A program made the translations under genes and the position numbers. This document shows positions 15,740 to 24,739 of a stretch of DNA of 64,000 nucleotides, piece by piece. Each line of letters begins with the position of its first letter. Position 1 is the stretch's first letter. Below the pieces are notes generated by a model. The model was not told where the DNA came from. It saw nothing but the letters and a program-made list of their open reading frames with translations, and made no database searches. Source of the stretch: JBHHUI01 sp965248775 (GTDB lineage: Bacteria; Chloroflexota; Anaerolineae; Anaerolineales; JBHHUI01); the NCBI GenBank assembly GCA_965248775.1, contig OZ252150.1, positions 868,001-932,000 of the forward strand. Reading direction: 5' to 3'.

Positions 15740-17218
15740 CTCGAGTGTTGTGATTTGAGTGATCTTAGGGCATATTCGGCAGATGCAACTTCCCATCGTA
15801 AAACCGGCTCCCATCGTATCAGAGCACAGCGCCAGCTTTCGCGGGGTGTTTGAAAACCGCTGTCAGTTCCGGCATTTCGAGAATTATCTAACCGGACTGC
15901 TTGTGTTGAAGAACAAGTCGATGGCGAACATGACGCGCTGCCTGTTGGATAGCGCTGACAAGACCAACCTGTCGCGCTTCTTGTCGGAAGCGAACTGGGA
16001 TGCCGCGGAACTGAACCAGGAACGCATTGCATACTTATTCCAGCAAACCAAGCGTCAGCGCCAGGGCGCCCGCAAATCGATGCTGGCCATCGATGATACT
16101 TTGTGCGAGCACGTCGGCAGTCTGTTCGAATACATTGACCAACATTACAACCACGGCAACCACATGTATCCGCTAGCGCACAATCTGGTCACCGGCCACT
16201 ACATCAGCGGCGCGGTTCGCTTTCCGGCCGACTGGCGACTGTACCGGCGCTACGAAGAAGTCACCGACTGGGAAGCGTTCGTCAAGAAACTGTTGCCCGA
16301 CGCTACGATCCCGAAAACCAAGAAGGAGCGTAATCGCTTCAAACGTCAAGTCGCACCCACCTTGCTGGCCGACCCAGAGTTCCGGGCTCTGGACGAATCT
16401 TTTCAGACCAAGATTTCGCTGGCGGCTGAACTGGTCAAGGCGGCGCTGGCGCACGATTTGCCCTTTGAAACGGTGCTGTTCGACGCCTGGTACCTGGCAC
16501 CCGAATTGCTCGAAGTTCTCAGTGCGCATGGCAAGCACTGGATCAGCCTGCTGAAAAACAACCGCAACCTTATCACCAACAGCTTTGTGCTCCAGGATGC
16601 TTCCGGCGAACGCATGCGCTTTGATGGTCCGCACATCAAGGTGCAGGACCTAGTGCCGCTTATCCCACCTTCCGCTTTCAAACCGATGCAAGTGGGCGTG
16701 CAGACCTACTACTGCTTCAGCAAGAATGTACGCATCCCGACTTTGGGGAAGGTACGGCTGGTCATCAGCTTTGCCAAGCCTGATTTAACCGGCACCTATG
16801 CCGTGCTGGTCAGCAGCCATCTCAGTTGGGATGCCAAGAAGATCATCGCAACCTATCTGCTCCGTTGGCCGATTGAGACCTTTTATCAAGACGCCAAACA
16901 GAACCTGGGGCTCCACGAATATCGCATGCGCTCGGCCGCCGCCATTCATAAGCACTGGTCACTGGTCTTCGTGGCCTATTCGTTCCTGCACCTGCACTGT
17001 TTGCCCACATCGCGTCGTGACAAGGTCTGCGCGCCCATCCAATCCATCGGGCAGGTTATTCGCCAACAAAGCCAGCAGCTAATCGAAGCATTGATCTTGC
17101 CGGCTCACGGCTCTCTGTCTGACGGTACTGACGAGCAACAAGTCTTCTCGTACTTATTCGCCAAGCAGGCTTACTCTTTGGCTGCTTGAGCCTTTTCACT
17201 CAAATCACAACACTCGAG
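15740..17218 (+). mobile_element. IS701-family element (1479 bp)
   Basis: Terminal repeats CTCGAGTGTTGTGATTTGAG (15740-15759) and the exact complement (17199-17218). The 6 bp ATGTAT are duplicated outside both ends (15734-15739, 17219-17224). Confidence 0.9.
15783..17189 (+). CDS. IS701-family transposase
   Basis: About 468 residues. The N-terminal block FENRCQFRHFENYLTGLLVL followed by KNKSMANMTRCLLDSADKTNLSRFL is characteristic of IS701-type transposases. The DDE core shows KSMLAIDDTLCEHVG (first Asp), PFETVLFDAWYLAPELLEVL (second Asp) and LLRWPIETFYQDAKQNLGLHEYR (last Glu). The ATG at 15783 is preferred over one 24 nt upstream that begins inside the terminal repeat. The frame is intact, with no mini-insert. 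Confidence 0.88.
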   Translation: MQLPIVKPAPIVSEHSASFRGVFENRCQFRHFENYLTGLLVLKNKSMANMTRCLLDSADKTNLSRFLSEANWDAAELNQERIAYLFQQTKRQRQGARKSMLAIDDTLCEHVGSLFEYIDQHYNHGNHMYPLAHNLVTGHYISGAVRFPADWRLYRRYEEVTDWEAFVKKLLPDATIPKTKKERNRFKRQVAPTLLADPEFRALDESFQTKISLAAELVKAALAHDLPFETVLFDAWYLAPELLEVLSAHGKHWISLLKNNRNLITNSFVLQDASGERMRFDGPHIKVQDLVPLIPPSAFKPMQVGVQTYYCFSKNVRIPTLGKVRLVISFAKPDLTGTYAVLVSSHLSWDAKKIIATYLLRWPIETFYQDAKQNLGLHEYRMRSAAAIHKHWSLVFVAYSFLHLHCLPTSRRDKVCAPIQSIGQVIRQQSQQLIEALILPAHGSLSDGTDEQQVFSYLFAKQAYSLAA

Positions 17219-18170
17219 ATGTATATTACCCAAGGACTAAAACGAGCTGTACAGTTAAATAGCAGCGGCATCGCCACCGTCAACGGTGAGCGCCAACGAA
17301 CCTGGGCTGAGTTCGGTGCTCGGGTGGCTAAACTGGCTGGGGCATTCGTTGAACTGGGGCTTAAGAATGGGGAACGGGTGGCCATCCTGAGCCTCAACAG
17401 CGACCGTTACCTGGAATTTTACTACGCAGTACCCTGGGCGGGTGGGGCGGTTGTACCCCTCAATACCCGTCTCGCGCCGCCGGAGCTAATTTACAGGCTC
17501 AACGACTCCGAGACTCGGTTATTAATTGTTGATGATGCGGTTCAAAAAATTCTACCTGCCTTGGCGGACAAACTAAAAAACGTTGAACGGATTATTTTCG
17601 CCGGAGATGGTCCTACGCCTGAGGGAAAAATCAATTATGAGGAAATCCTGGCTGCCGCCAACCCTATCCCTGACACTGAGCGTGGTGGAAACGACTTGGC
17701 TGGCATCTTCTATACAGGTGGTACTACGGGTATCTCAGAAGGTGTAATGCTGTCACATAACAATATCGTTTGCAATGCCATGAACACTATTGTTGGAATT
17801 TCTTATAATGAAGAAACCAGCTATCTCCATGTTGCGCCGATGTTTCACCTGGCTGATGGCTTATCAACATTTAGCATCACCACCGTAGCTGGCAGGCATG
17901 TATTTATACCCAATTTTGATCCGGCTAATACTTTACAGGCCATCCAAAGCTATAAGGTTAATGTATGTATTTTAGTGCCAACTATGGTGAACATGCTCGT
18001 TAATTTCCCCGATGTTAGCGGCTATGATGTTTCCAGTCTTGAAAAGCTGATTTATGGGGCATCGCCGATGCCGATAGCTGTTTTGGAAAAGGGCATGGAG
18101 ACATTCCCGAATACACAGTTTATACAGGGTTATGGGATGACCGAGACATCTCCACTTATCACCGTACTAG
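17219..18170 (+). pseudogene. Acyl-CoA ligase (AMP-forming), C-terminally truncated
   Basis: ANL-superfamily acid-CoA ligase, which adenylates a carboxylic acid and transfers it to CoA. The N-terminal domain is complete: RTWAEFGARVAKLAGAFVEL, the P-loop YTGGTTGISEG (about residues 165-175) and the YGMTETSP motif near residue 310. About 317 codons remain of the usual ~510; the rest is cut off by the IS1182-type element at 18171. The P-loop has Glu where the family has a conserved Lys (GxSKG), a second sign of decay. The start codon is the right-hand copy of the target duplication made by the IS701 element, so the gene has lost its own ribosome site. Confidence 0.85.
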
Positions 18171-19041
18171 CAGTTTGTCGGAGAGACAAGTACTTTTACA
18201 ACATTCACTACCGGACACTTTCTGCGCGGGGCATGTCAAAGGCGACCGGGATGGGCAGATGCTCATTTAGGAACTGTTCCAGCAGGCGCAAGCCGAGTTG
18301 AAATAGGCTCAGATCACAGCGGTCGGTGCGGTGAATGACTTGCACCCAATTATCTCGTTTGGCGATGACGCCCAAGTAGATGATCCAGATGTAAGCAAGG
18401 CAAGCTGCGATCATCAACCGGGCCAGGTCGGCGATATGGCTTTTATGCAAATTGAAGCCCCGGCTTTTCTGGTCGGAGAAGAAAGTTTCAATACGAAAGC
18501 GTTTGTTATACCAGGAACAGGCTTCGGCAACCAGCTCCAGGTTGGTGACCAGATAGAGGGGCTCTTTGCAGTCGCGCTGCCACCACGCGATGGCAAGGAC
18601 GGGCCCATATTCCTGCTGGGTGAAGGCGACATCCGGCACGCCGCGGTATGCACCACGGGGCACATCCAGGTCGGCGAAGGCGAACCAGTCGCCCCCTTCA
18701 CATAGCTGGACATGCTTGGCCGTGCGACAGACGTAGGCCCATTCGTAGTCATTCAGAGCCGCCTGGAGGTTCGTGCCATCGAATTCACCATCCCCCAGGA
18801 AGACGACATCGCTTGCAGGGGGCACCAAAGCGTGTACTTCTGTCAACAACTGCACGTGTGTCGCTTCTGAAAAATGTCCCTTGCTCCCTTTGACGGTGAC
18901 CCACGCCACCGGCAAAGCACGTTGCTTGTAGATGACGCTCACCATCGCATTGCATCATCGAAAACCTTACTTTGACAAGATCGTTGACTCACGCTAATCC
19001 TTACCGAATGTTCCCGTTGTTCGGACGTTCGGAGGAGATCG

Positions 19042-20790
19042 ATGAGGCATCCCATGAGTCTGCAATCACGCCGTGAACTTCTGGCCAGCACCGCGCCGCG
19101 TTACCAGCAGGCGTCCAAGAAAGAGAAGCAAACCATCCTCAACGAATTAACCGCTGCCACCGGCTATCACCGCAAATACGCCCTCACGTTGCTCAAGTAT
19201 CATGACGCCCAGGCAGCGCAACCTGCGAGACGGCCGCGGAAACCGTCGCCCCGAATCTACACGCCCGAGGTGCAGGCGGCGTTGGTGGAGGTCTGGGAAG
19301 CTGCCAACCGTATCTGCTCCAAACGGCTAGTGCCGTTTCTGCCGGAGTTCGTGGCCGCCCTGGAGCGGCACGGTCACCTCTCGCTCTCGGACGATGTGCG
19401 TGAACGCCTGCTTGCGATCAGCACGGCGACGGTTGACCGCCTCCTGGCAGACGTGCGGCGCGGTCAACTGCCCTACGGCCGCAGCACCACCAGGCCGGGT
19501 AGCCTGCTCAAGCATCATGTGCCCGTGCGCACATTTGCAGAGTGGAACGAAGATGGGCCGGGCTTTATCGAAGCCGACCTGGTCGCCCACTGTGGCGATC
19601 GCATCGATGGGCAGTTTGTGCACACGCTGGTGATGACGGATGTTTCTACCGGGTGGACGGAGTTCGCCGCGCTGCTGTACCGCAGCCAGGACACCGTGCT
19701 CCGCGCAATCCGGCGCATCCGTACACAGCTGCCCTTCGACCTGTTGGGGTTGGACACCGACAACGGCGGCGAGTTCTTGAATTATCTGCTCTTTCACTAC
19801 TGCCAGGACGAAGGCATCACCTTCACTCGTTCACGCCCTTACCGGGAGAACGACCAGTGCCATGTCGAACAGAAGAACGGCTCCATTGTGCGCAAGTTCG
19901 TCGGCTACGACCGTTTCGTTGGCATAGAAGCCTGCCGCGTTTTGGGTGCTTTGTACACGCAACTCCGGCTTTACGTGAACTTTTTCCAGCCTTCTGTCAA
20001 GCTGGTGGAGAAAAAACGCGTCGGCAACCGCATCATGCGCAAATACGATTTGGCGCGGACGCCCTATCAGCGTGTCACGGCCACTGAGAGTATCTCGGAT
20101 GAAACCAGGCGCGCACTTGGAGAACAGTACCGCCAGTTGGACCCTTTGAACCTGCTACAGCAGATCGAATCTTTACAGGACCTATTCTGGCAGCACGCCT
20201 ACGTCAACCCGCTCGCGCTGTCCGCTACCGCGTCACCCAACAGCTCCACCGCACAGCATGTGAATGGATCCGTGCATCCGGCGGAAACAGCATACCCGTC
20301 CGCCAAAGCACCGGTGCTGCCGAACGCGCGCGCCATCACCAGCACGGCCAATGGCAACGCACCACCGCCCAACGACAACGGTACCGCCCGACGCCTCGAG
20401 CGTGCTGCGCGCATGTACCGGCGCACGAAACGCAAAGGGCGCTATGGCCAGGTGAAGCGCTGGTGGCGTACCCGAAAAGATCCATTCGAAGACGTCTGGG
20501 ACGAAGTTGAGCAGCAATTGGAGCAAACGCCTTACCTCACTGCCAAGATGCTCTTCCAGTGGTTGCAACAAGGCCAGCCCGGCAAATTCAGTGACGGTCA
20601 GTTACGCACGCTCCAGCGCCGAGTACATGACTGGCGCCTCAAGCAAGCGGAACATGAACTCGAGGCGAACGAGGAGTTCGCGGATCATGTCGCCGCAGCA
20701 GCACCCAGTCCTGAACGTACTGGGTCAGGACGAAGGCACTGGGTCGTGACGAAGGCACTGGGTCGTGACGAAGGCACTGGGTCGGGATGA
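19042..20790 (+). CDS. rve-domain transposase (integrase-catalytic core)
   Basis: 582 residues. N-terminal helix-turn-helix (SKKEKQTILNELTAATGYHRKYA), then a retroviral-integrase-type DDE core: GFIEADLVAHCGDRIDG (first Asp), LLGLDTDNGGEFLNYLLFHY (second Asp with the DNGGEF motif) and RENDQCHVEQKNGSIVRKFVG (last Glu). This is the arrangement of ISNCY/IS481-like transposases with a large C-terminal region. The C-terminal ~30 residues are encoded by a mini-insert plus three 19-nt tandem repeats, so the natural end of the protein is probably altered. The ATG at 19042 follows GGAGGAGATCG. Confidence 0.82.
   Translation: MRHPMSLQSRRELLASTAPRYQQASKKEKQTILNELTAATGYHRKYALTLLKYHDAQAAQPARRPRKPSPRIYTPEVQAALVEVWEAANRICSKRLVPFLPEFVAALERHGHLSLSDDVRERLLAISTATVDRLLADVRRGQLPYGRSTTRPGSLLKHHVPVRTFAEWNEDGPGFIEADLVAHCGDRIDGQFVHTLVMTDVSTGWTEFAALLYRSQDTVLRAIRRIRTQLPFDLLGLDTDNGGEFLNYLLFHYCQDEGITFTRSRPYRENDQCHVEQKNGSIVRKFVGYDRFVGIEACRVLGALYTQLRLYVNFFQPSVKLVEKKRVGNRIMRKYDLARTPYQRVTATESISDETRRALGEQYRQLDPLNLLQQIESLQDLFWQHAYVNPLALSATASPNSSTAQHVNGSVHPAETAYPSAKAPVLPNARAITSTANGNAPPPNDNGTARRLERAARMYRRTKRKGRYGQVKRWWRTRKDPFEDVWDEVEQQLEQTPYLTAKMLFQWLQQGQPGKFSDGQLRTLQRRVHDWRLKQAEHELEANEEFADHVAAAAPSPERTGSGRRHWVVTKALGRDEGTGSG
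20703..20732 (+). repeat. Mini-insert at the 3' end of the rve transposase
   Basis: Arms ACCCAGT/ACTGGGT and TCCTGA/TCAGGA interleave as A-B-A'-B'. It runs into the tandem repeat. Confidence 0.7.
20729..20785 (+). repeat. Tandem repeat, 3 x 19 nt
   Basis: Unit GACGAAGGCACTGGGTCGT, three times with one change in the last copy. It contains the ACTGGGT string shared by the mini-inserts. Unit length 19 means each copy shifts the reading frame. Confidence 0.9.
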
Positions 20791-21704
20791 ATGTGTCGAC
20801 TACCAGCCTGCTTTTATCTCGGCTCACCAACGGGAAACAGAACGCCTGCTTCTCGCTGGAGCCCCCTGCGCTCCGCAGCGTGCCACTGCGGCTGCGCTTC
20901 GTCAACACCCCTTGACGCTCTTTGCACACGCATCTCAACAAGGGGTGTTGACAGTGCTCGCCTGCGTGGCTTCGGCTGCGCGTCAGGCAGCTCCAGCGGA
21001 AGCAGAGGAAACTAAGTGAGGCTTGACCAATTGATCGAAAAGTCACACCTCGAATCGGGTTGAAAATGATGGAAAAACTGGACTGGCAACGGCTTCTCAG
21101 GGTAAGATTCTTACATGATGCAATACGACCATCAGGGTCAGGCAACCGCGGCCCACTTCGCTGCCGTCCATTGCCAACACGAGCGTGCGGTCCTGCGCCA
21201 GACCCTGCAATAAGGGTTCAGCGAAGGGTAGAAAGAAGACTTCGTTATTAATATGCTCATTCTTGACCCAGCGGGCGTACCGTTTGACCCGGCTCTCGGG
21301 TTTGTTGCCGTCTGGCACTTTCCTGGCGATCGCCGGTAGCTGGCTACTCTGGCTGCGGACAATTCCGCTGACCATGGCAGCGAGCGTATCCAAATGGCGA
21401 GCCAAGTTGCCCTGCGGTTCTCCTGGGTACAGTTGCCGCAAGGCGCTCTTTATGGCACGATATGTACGGCGGTTGTCACTCATGGCGATACTCCCCTTGT
21501 TCTGTGGTAGAACGGAGAGTGTAGCCGAGAGGCAACCGCTAATCAATCACGGATAAAGTGTCCGGTAGTGAATTACAACATGAATAGCCCTACAGGGCAA
21601 AATGAGCAGTTGATTGCGACAAAACAAGCGTAAAACAGTGTGCATTTCATGGAGGGCAAACCACCTTCTCTCAGCGAGTAGCAGGCGCGCCAAAGCAGCC
21701 CCGG

Positions 21705-23081
21705 CTAAAGCAAACCCTTTGCTTGGTAGAGGGTGTGCATGCGTTTGAGGTTGAACGCTAGGCAGACCAGACACCATTCCCCGGCTGCTGCCAGCAGGCC
21801 GCGCAGAGAAAACTGGCGGAAGCCCAGGACTTCCTTGATGATACCAATGACGGGTTCCACTGTGCATTTGCGTAAACGGTAGCTGGCTTTGCCGATTTCG
21901 GTTTGTAGTTTGTAAGCCATCTTGACTTTCGGACTGGCATCTTCCGGTGGCGGAGCAGGCATTTGTTCAAAGAAGGTACGCCAGCTTTTGTGGTGAGGTT
22001 CGCGACCGGTAGCAATGTAAGGATCAATGCCAAGCTTCTCAAGTGCTGCGATGTTCGCTTTGCTGAAATATCCATAATCCAAAGCGGCAGCCTTTGGTTT
22101 GCCTACTTTTGGAGAGATGGCATCCAGGGTTGGCTCAGCTTCTTTTTTGTCATTCGGATGGTTCGAAAGTGAAGGCGCCACAATCAAGAGGCTCTCCTGC
22201 TCCACAGCAACTTGAACGTTGTAATGCTGGTCGAAGCCATTATTGGTGCTGTTTTTCATGATGCGAGAGTCCGGATCAGTGAAGTTGTACTGATCTTTGT
22301 CCCGTGGTCCCGGCTGCGGTGGTTTCGGTTTGCGACCTCGGGGTTTATGCCCAGTTTTGCGAGACTTTTCTTCCCGCTCACGCTGTTTGGCTTCGTATTC
22401 AGCCCTCTCGGCTTCATATCGTTCCTGCGCACGGGCTTCTAAGACGGCTTTGGCTTCTGCCAGATTTGCCAAACGTTTCTTGCGAATGGCAATTTCGTCT
22501 TCAATGACGAGCCCTTCCGGCAACTGGAGATCACCCTGATCAGCTTGCTCACCGAGTTCGAAGAGTTTGTTCACTTCCTGGCGCAGTTGGGTCTCTAGTT
22601 TTATCAGACGCTTGTAACTGACCGCTTTGCTCTTGGATGCATCAGCATGCACCTTGCTACCATCCAGACTGATATTACCCAACTTCAGCACCTCAGCAAC
22701 TTGGGCCAGGAGCAAGATCTGCACAAATAACTCTTGGATCGCAGCCAGAAAGGTTTTGCGAAAGTTGGCAATTGTGTCGTGGTCAGGATGCAGCCCACTG
22801 GCAATATAGCGGAATGGGATACTCTCATAGGTGGCTTTCTCAATCTTACGAGAACTGAACACCCCGTTGGCATAACCATAGAAGAGCAATCCCAACAGGA
22901 TCTCTGGCGCAATAGGTTGACCACCCGTCGGTGCATATTGTGCATAGATCATACCCAAATCCAACTGGGCGATAACATCCACCACAAATCGTGCCAAATG
23001 ATTGGATGGCAGGGCTTCTTCCAGACTGATTGTCTGTTTGAGCATCACTTCGTAATTGGGTTTCTTGAATTTTCTAGCCAT
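21705..23081 (-). CDS. IS1182-family transposase
   Basis: 458 residues, intact. N-terminal DUF772-type region (LPSNHLARFVVDVIAQLDL, then GQPIAPEILLGLLFYGYANG and DHDTIANFRKTF), first catalytic Asp in LGNISLDGSKVHADASK, a coiled, Glu/Arg-rich linker, then a DDE_6-like C-terminal core (FTDPDSRIMK, YNVQVAVEQESLLIV, ALDYGYFSKANI) and the CTVEPVIGIIKEVLGFRQFSLRG signature with the last Glu. The ATG at 23081 lies just inside the right terminal repeat. It should be capable of mobilising the whole nested block. Confidence 0.9.
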   Translation of the reverse strand: MARKFKKPNYEVMLKQTISLEEALPSNHLARFVVDVIAQLDLGMIYAQYAPTGGQPIAPEILLGLLFYGYANGVFSSRKIEKATYESIPFRYIASGLHPDHDTIANFRKTFLAAIQELFVQILLLAQVAEVLKLGNISLDGSKVHADASKSKAVSYKRLIKLETQLRQEVNKLFELGEQADQGDLQLPEGLVIEDEIAIRKKRLANLAEAKAVLEARAQERYEAERAEYEAKQREREEKSRKTGHKPRGRKPKPPQPGPRDKDQYNFTDPDSRIMKNSTNNGFDQHYNVQVAVEQESLLIVAPSLSNHPNDKKEAEPTLDAISPKVGKPKAAALDYGYFSKANIAALEKLGIDPYIATGREPHHKSWRTFFEQMPAPPPEDASPKVKMAYKLQTEIGKASYRLRKCTVEPVIGIIKEVLGFRQFSLRGLLAAAGEWCLVCLAFNLKRMHTLYQAKGLL

Positions 23082-23137
23082 GCCCGTAGATTATCACCGA
23101 TTTCGCTATCTCAGGTTGCTCTCCGACAAACTGCTAG

Positions 23138-23451
23138 GCATAATATTGGGTTCTGCCGGAACGATTTGGTACTTCAAAGGCGTCTTTACGCCGCCGGAAA
23201 TCCGTTTAAACGGAATGGCCGTATTGGATTCTGCATCACATCAAAATCCCTATCTAAACAACGCAATATATTTGGAAAATCCAATTCCAACGGGGGGCAG
23301 GATCTATTTGCAATTCCAGGATAACGCTACGATGAACGCTACCATCGGCAAAATGGTCACTGTAAACGGCCACCTCAGAACCGTTGACATCGGAGACGGG
23401 CAACATGTCACCGAGCTGGACGTGATAAATGTTGAATACGAAGAGAAGTGA
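23138..23451 (+). pseudogene. Small membrane-anchored protein, 5' end lost at the IS border
   Basis: Open frame that crosses the IS1182 border; genuine sequence starts after CTAG at 23137: GIILGSAGTIWYFKGVFTPP, a probable single transmembrane helix, followed by ~85 soluble residues (RLNGMAVLDSASHQNPYLNN to the stop at 23451) with a beta-rich look ending HVTELDVINVEYEEK. I do not recognise the family. It does not continue the acyl-CoA ligase interrupted on the other side of the element. Confidence 0.45.
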
Positions 23452-23545
23452 TCCGCAAGTTCAATCTGGTTCGATGAATCAGCCGCTGGAGACCGGAGAG
23501 ACCTAAAGACGCTTTAATATTGGATCGCAGATAGGAGTGGAAGCC

Positions 23546-24628
23546 ATGTGGCCAGATCGCAGGTTGCTCGATCTAATCGATATTGAACTACCGATCATAC
23601 AGGCCCCATTGGCGGGGGCGAACGGGCCGGCTATGGCGATTGCCGCCATCGAGGCGGGCGGACTCGGGTCGCTGCCTTGTGGCATGCTCGACGTAGCCGA
23701 AGTGCGGGCAGAGATTATGGTCATACGGCAACGCACGACCAAGCCTTTGAACGTCAACTTCTTCTGTCATATTCTGCCCGAACCGGACCCCGGTCACGAT
23801 GCTGCTTGGAAGGAGCAGCTGGCAGCGTACTATATCGAGCTTGGTGTGGAAGCCTCAGCCTTCGACCCTGCCGTCAATCGCGCTCCTTTTGATGAGGTAA
23901 TGTGCGAAATCGTTGAAGAGCACAAACCGGAAGTTGTCAGCTTTCATTACGGGCTACCCGAAAAGGCGCTCCTCAGTCGTGTCAAGGCGTCCGGCTGCCT
24001 AGTGCTCAGCTCTGCGACCACTGTGGAAGAAGCACGGTGGCTCGAAGACCACGGTTGCGATGCGATTATTGCCCAGGGGTACGAGGCGGGCGGTCATCGC
24101 GGCATGTTTCTGACGGACAATATCACGACGCAGCCAGGAACTTTTGCCCTCGTTCCGCAGGTCGTCGATGCAGTAAAGGTGCCGGTAATCGCCGCCGGCG
24201 GGATTGCCGACGGGCGGGGCATTGCGGCGGCTTTTGCTCTCGGTGCGGCAGGCGCTCAAATCGGCACTGCTTACCTTTTCACACCGGAGGCGTTGATCAC
24301 GAATCTACACCGCGCTGCACTGCGTATCGCGCGTGACGATCAAACTGCATTGACCAACCTGTTTTCCGGCAGACCGGCGCGAGGTCTGATGAATCGACTC
24401 ATGCGGGAGATCGGGCCGATGTCGGACCGGGCGCCAGCCTTCCCGACAGCTGGCAGGGCTCTGGCGCCACTGAAAGCAAAAGCGGAGGCGGAAGGGTCCA
24501 GTGATTTCTCTTCGCTCTGGGCGGGACAGGCCGCAAGTCTCGGCCGCGAAATCGGCGCCGGTGATCTGACTCGGAAATTGGCCGCGGAGGCGGAGCAGCG
24601 GCTCAAAGCACTGGCATCGACAGCTTAG
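23546..24628 (+). CDS. Nitronate monooxygenase (2-nitropropane dioxygenase family)
   Basis: 360 residues; ATG at 23546 lies 8 nt behind AGGAG (an in-frame GTG at 23537 overlaps that site). FMN-dependent TIM-barrel flavoenzyme that oxidises alkyl nitronates such as propionate-3-nitronate. Visible: IELPIIQAPLAGANGPAMA at the N-terminus, LGSLPCGMLDVAEV, GLPEKALLSRVKASG, then the FMN phosphate region QGYEAGGHRG (with the family His), VKVPVIAAGGIADGRGIAAAF and GAAGAQIGTAYL. Length and motifs are normal. It is a single gene with high G+C, bordered by IS on the left and an A+T-rich operon on the right. Confidence 0.88.
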   Translation: MWPDRRLLDLIDIELPIIQAPLAGANGPAMAIAAIEAGGLGSLPCGMLDVAEVRAEIMVIRQRTTKPLNVNFFCHILPEPDPGHDAAWKEQLAAYYIELGVEASAFDPAVNRAPFDEVMCEIVEEHKPEVVSFHYGLPEKALLSRVKASGCLVLSSATTVEEARWLEDHGCDAIIAQGYEAGGHRGMFLTDNITTQPGTFALVPQVVDAVKVPVIAAGGIADGRGIAAAFALGAAGAQIGTAYLFTPEALITNLHRAALRIARDDQTALTNLFSGRPARGLMNRLMREIGPMSDRAPAFPTAGRALAPLKAKAEAEGSSDFSSLWAGQAASLGREIGAGDLTRKLAAEAEQRLKALASTA

Positions 24629-24739
24629 GACTAGATCCTATGCAGCACCTGCGAGTTCTTCGAGAGTTGAGGGTCGCTATTCTCAAATTGCTTAAGTGAA
24701 TTCCTTAACTGGAACTATCAGTTTCTCACGTTTCTTTTG

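Larger units (their letters stand above)
18946..21127 (+). mobile_element. Integrase-type (rve) IS, innermost of three
   Basis: Ends CGCATTGCATCATCG (18946) and CATGATGCAATACG (to 21127) are imperfect inverted repeats. The 5-bp target ACCAT is present on both sides (18941-18945, 21128-21132). Confidence 0.85.
18208..21483 (-). pseudogene. IS4-family transposase split by a nested element
   Basis: N-terminal part 21483-21128 (MSDNRRTYRAIKSALRQLYP to MDGSEVGRGCLTLMV) and C-terminal part 18945-18208 (SVIYKQRALPVAWVTVKGSK to the stop). Removing 18946-21127 and one copy of the 5-bp duplicate gives LTLMVSVIYKQRALPVAWV in frame. First catalytic Asp in LAMDGSEVG, second in VVFLGDGEFDG, last Glu in YNKRFRIETFFSDQKSRGF. 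Apart from the insertion it looks complete. Confidence 0.88.
18204..21572 (-). mobile_element. IS4-like element nested in the IS1182 element, itself split
   Basis: Terminal repeats TTCACTACCGGACACTTT (18204) and complement (21555-21572), flanked by the 8-bp duplicate TTACAACA (18196-18203, 21573-21580). Its own length without the inner element is about 1182 bp. Confidence 0.88.
18171..23133 (-). mobile_element. IS1182-family element containing two nested IS
   Basis: Terminal repeats CAGTTTGTCGGAGAG (18171-18185) and its complement (23119-23133), with CTAG directly outside both (18167-18170 and 23134-23137). A palindromic 4-bp target fits IS1182. The transposase is at 21705-23081. The left part of the element is filled by a nested IS4-like element (18204-21572). 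The genes on the two sides do not match, so a deletion or recombination between elements has followed insertion. Confidence 0.85.

Noticed and set aside
20729..20785. Possible CRISPR array
   Set aside because: Three directly adjoining 19-nt units without spacers, inside a transposase gene, and no cas genes.
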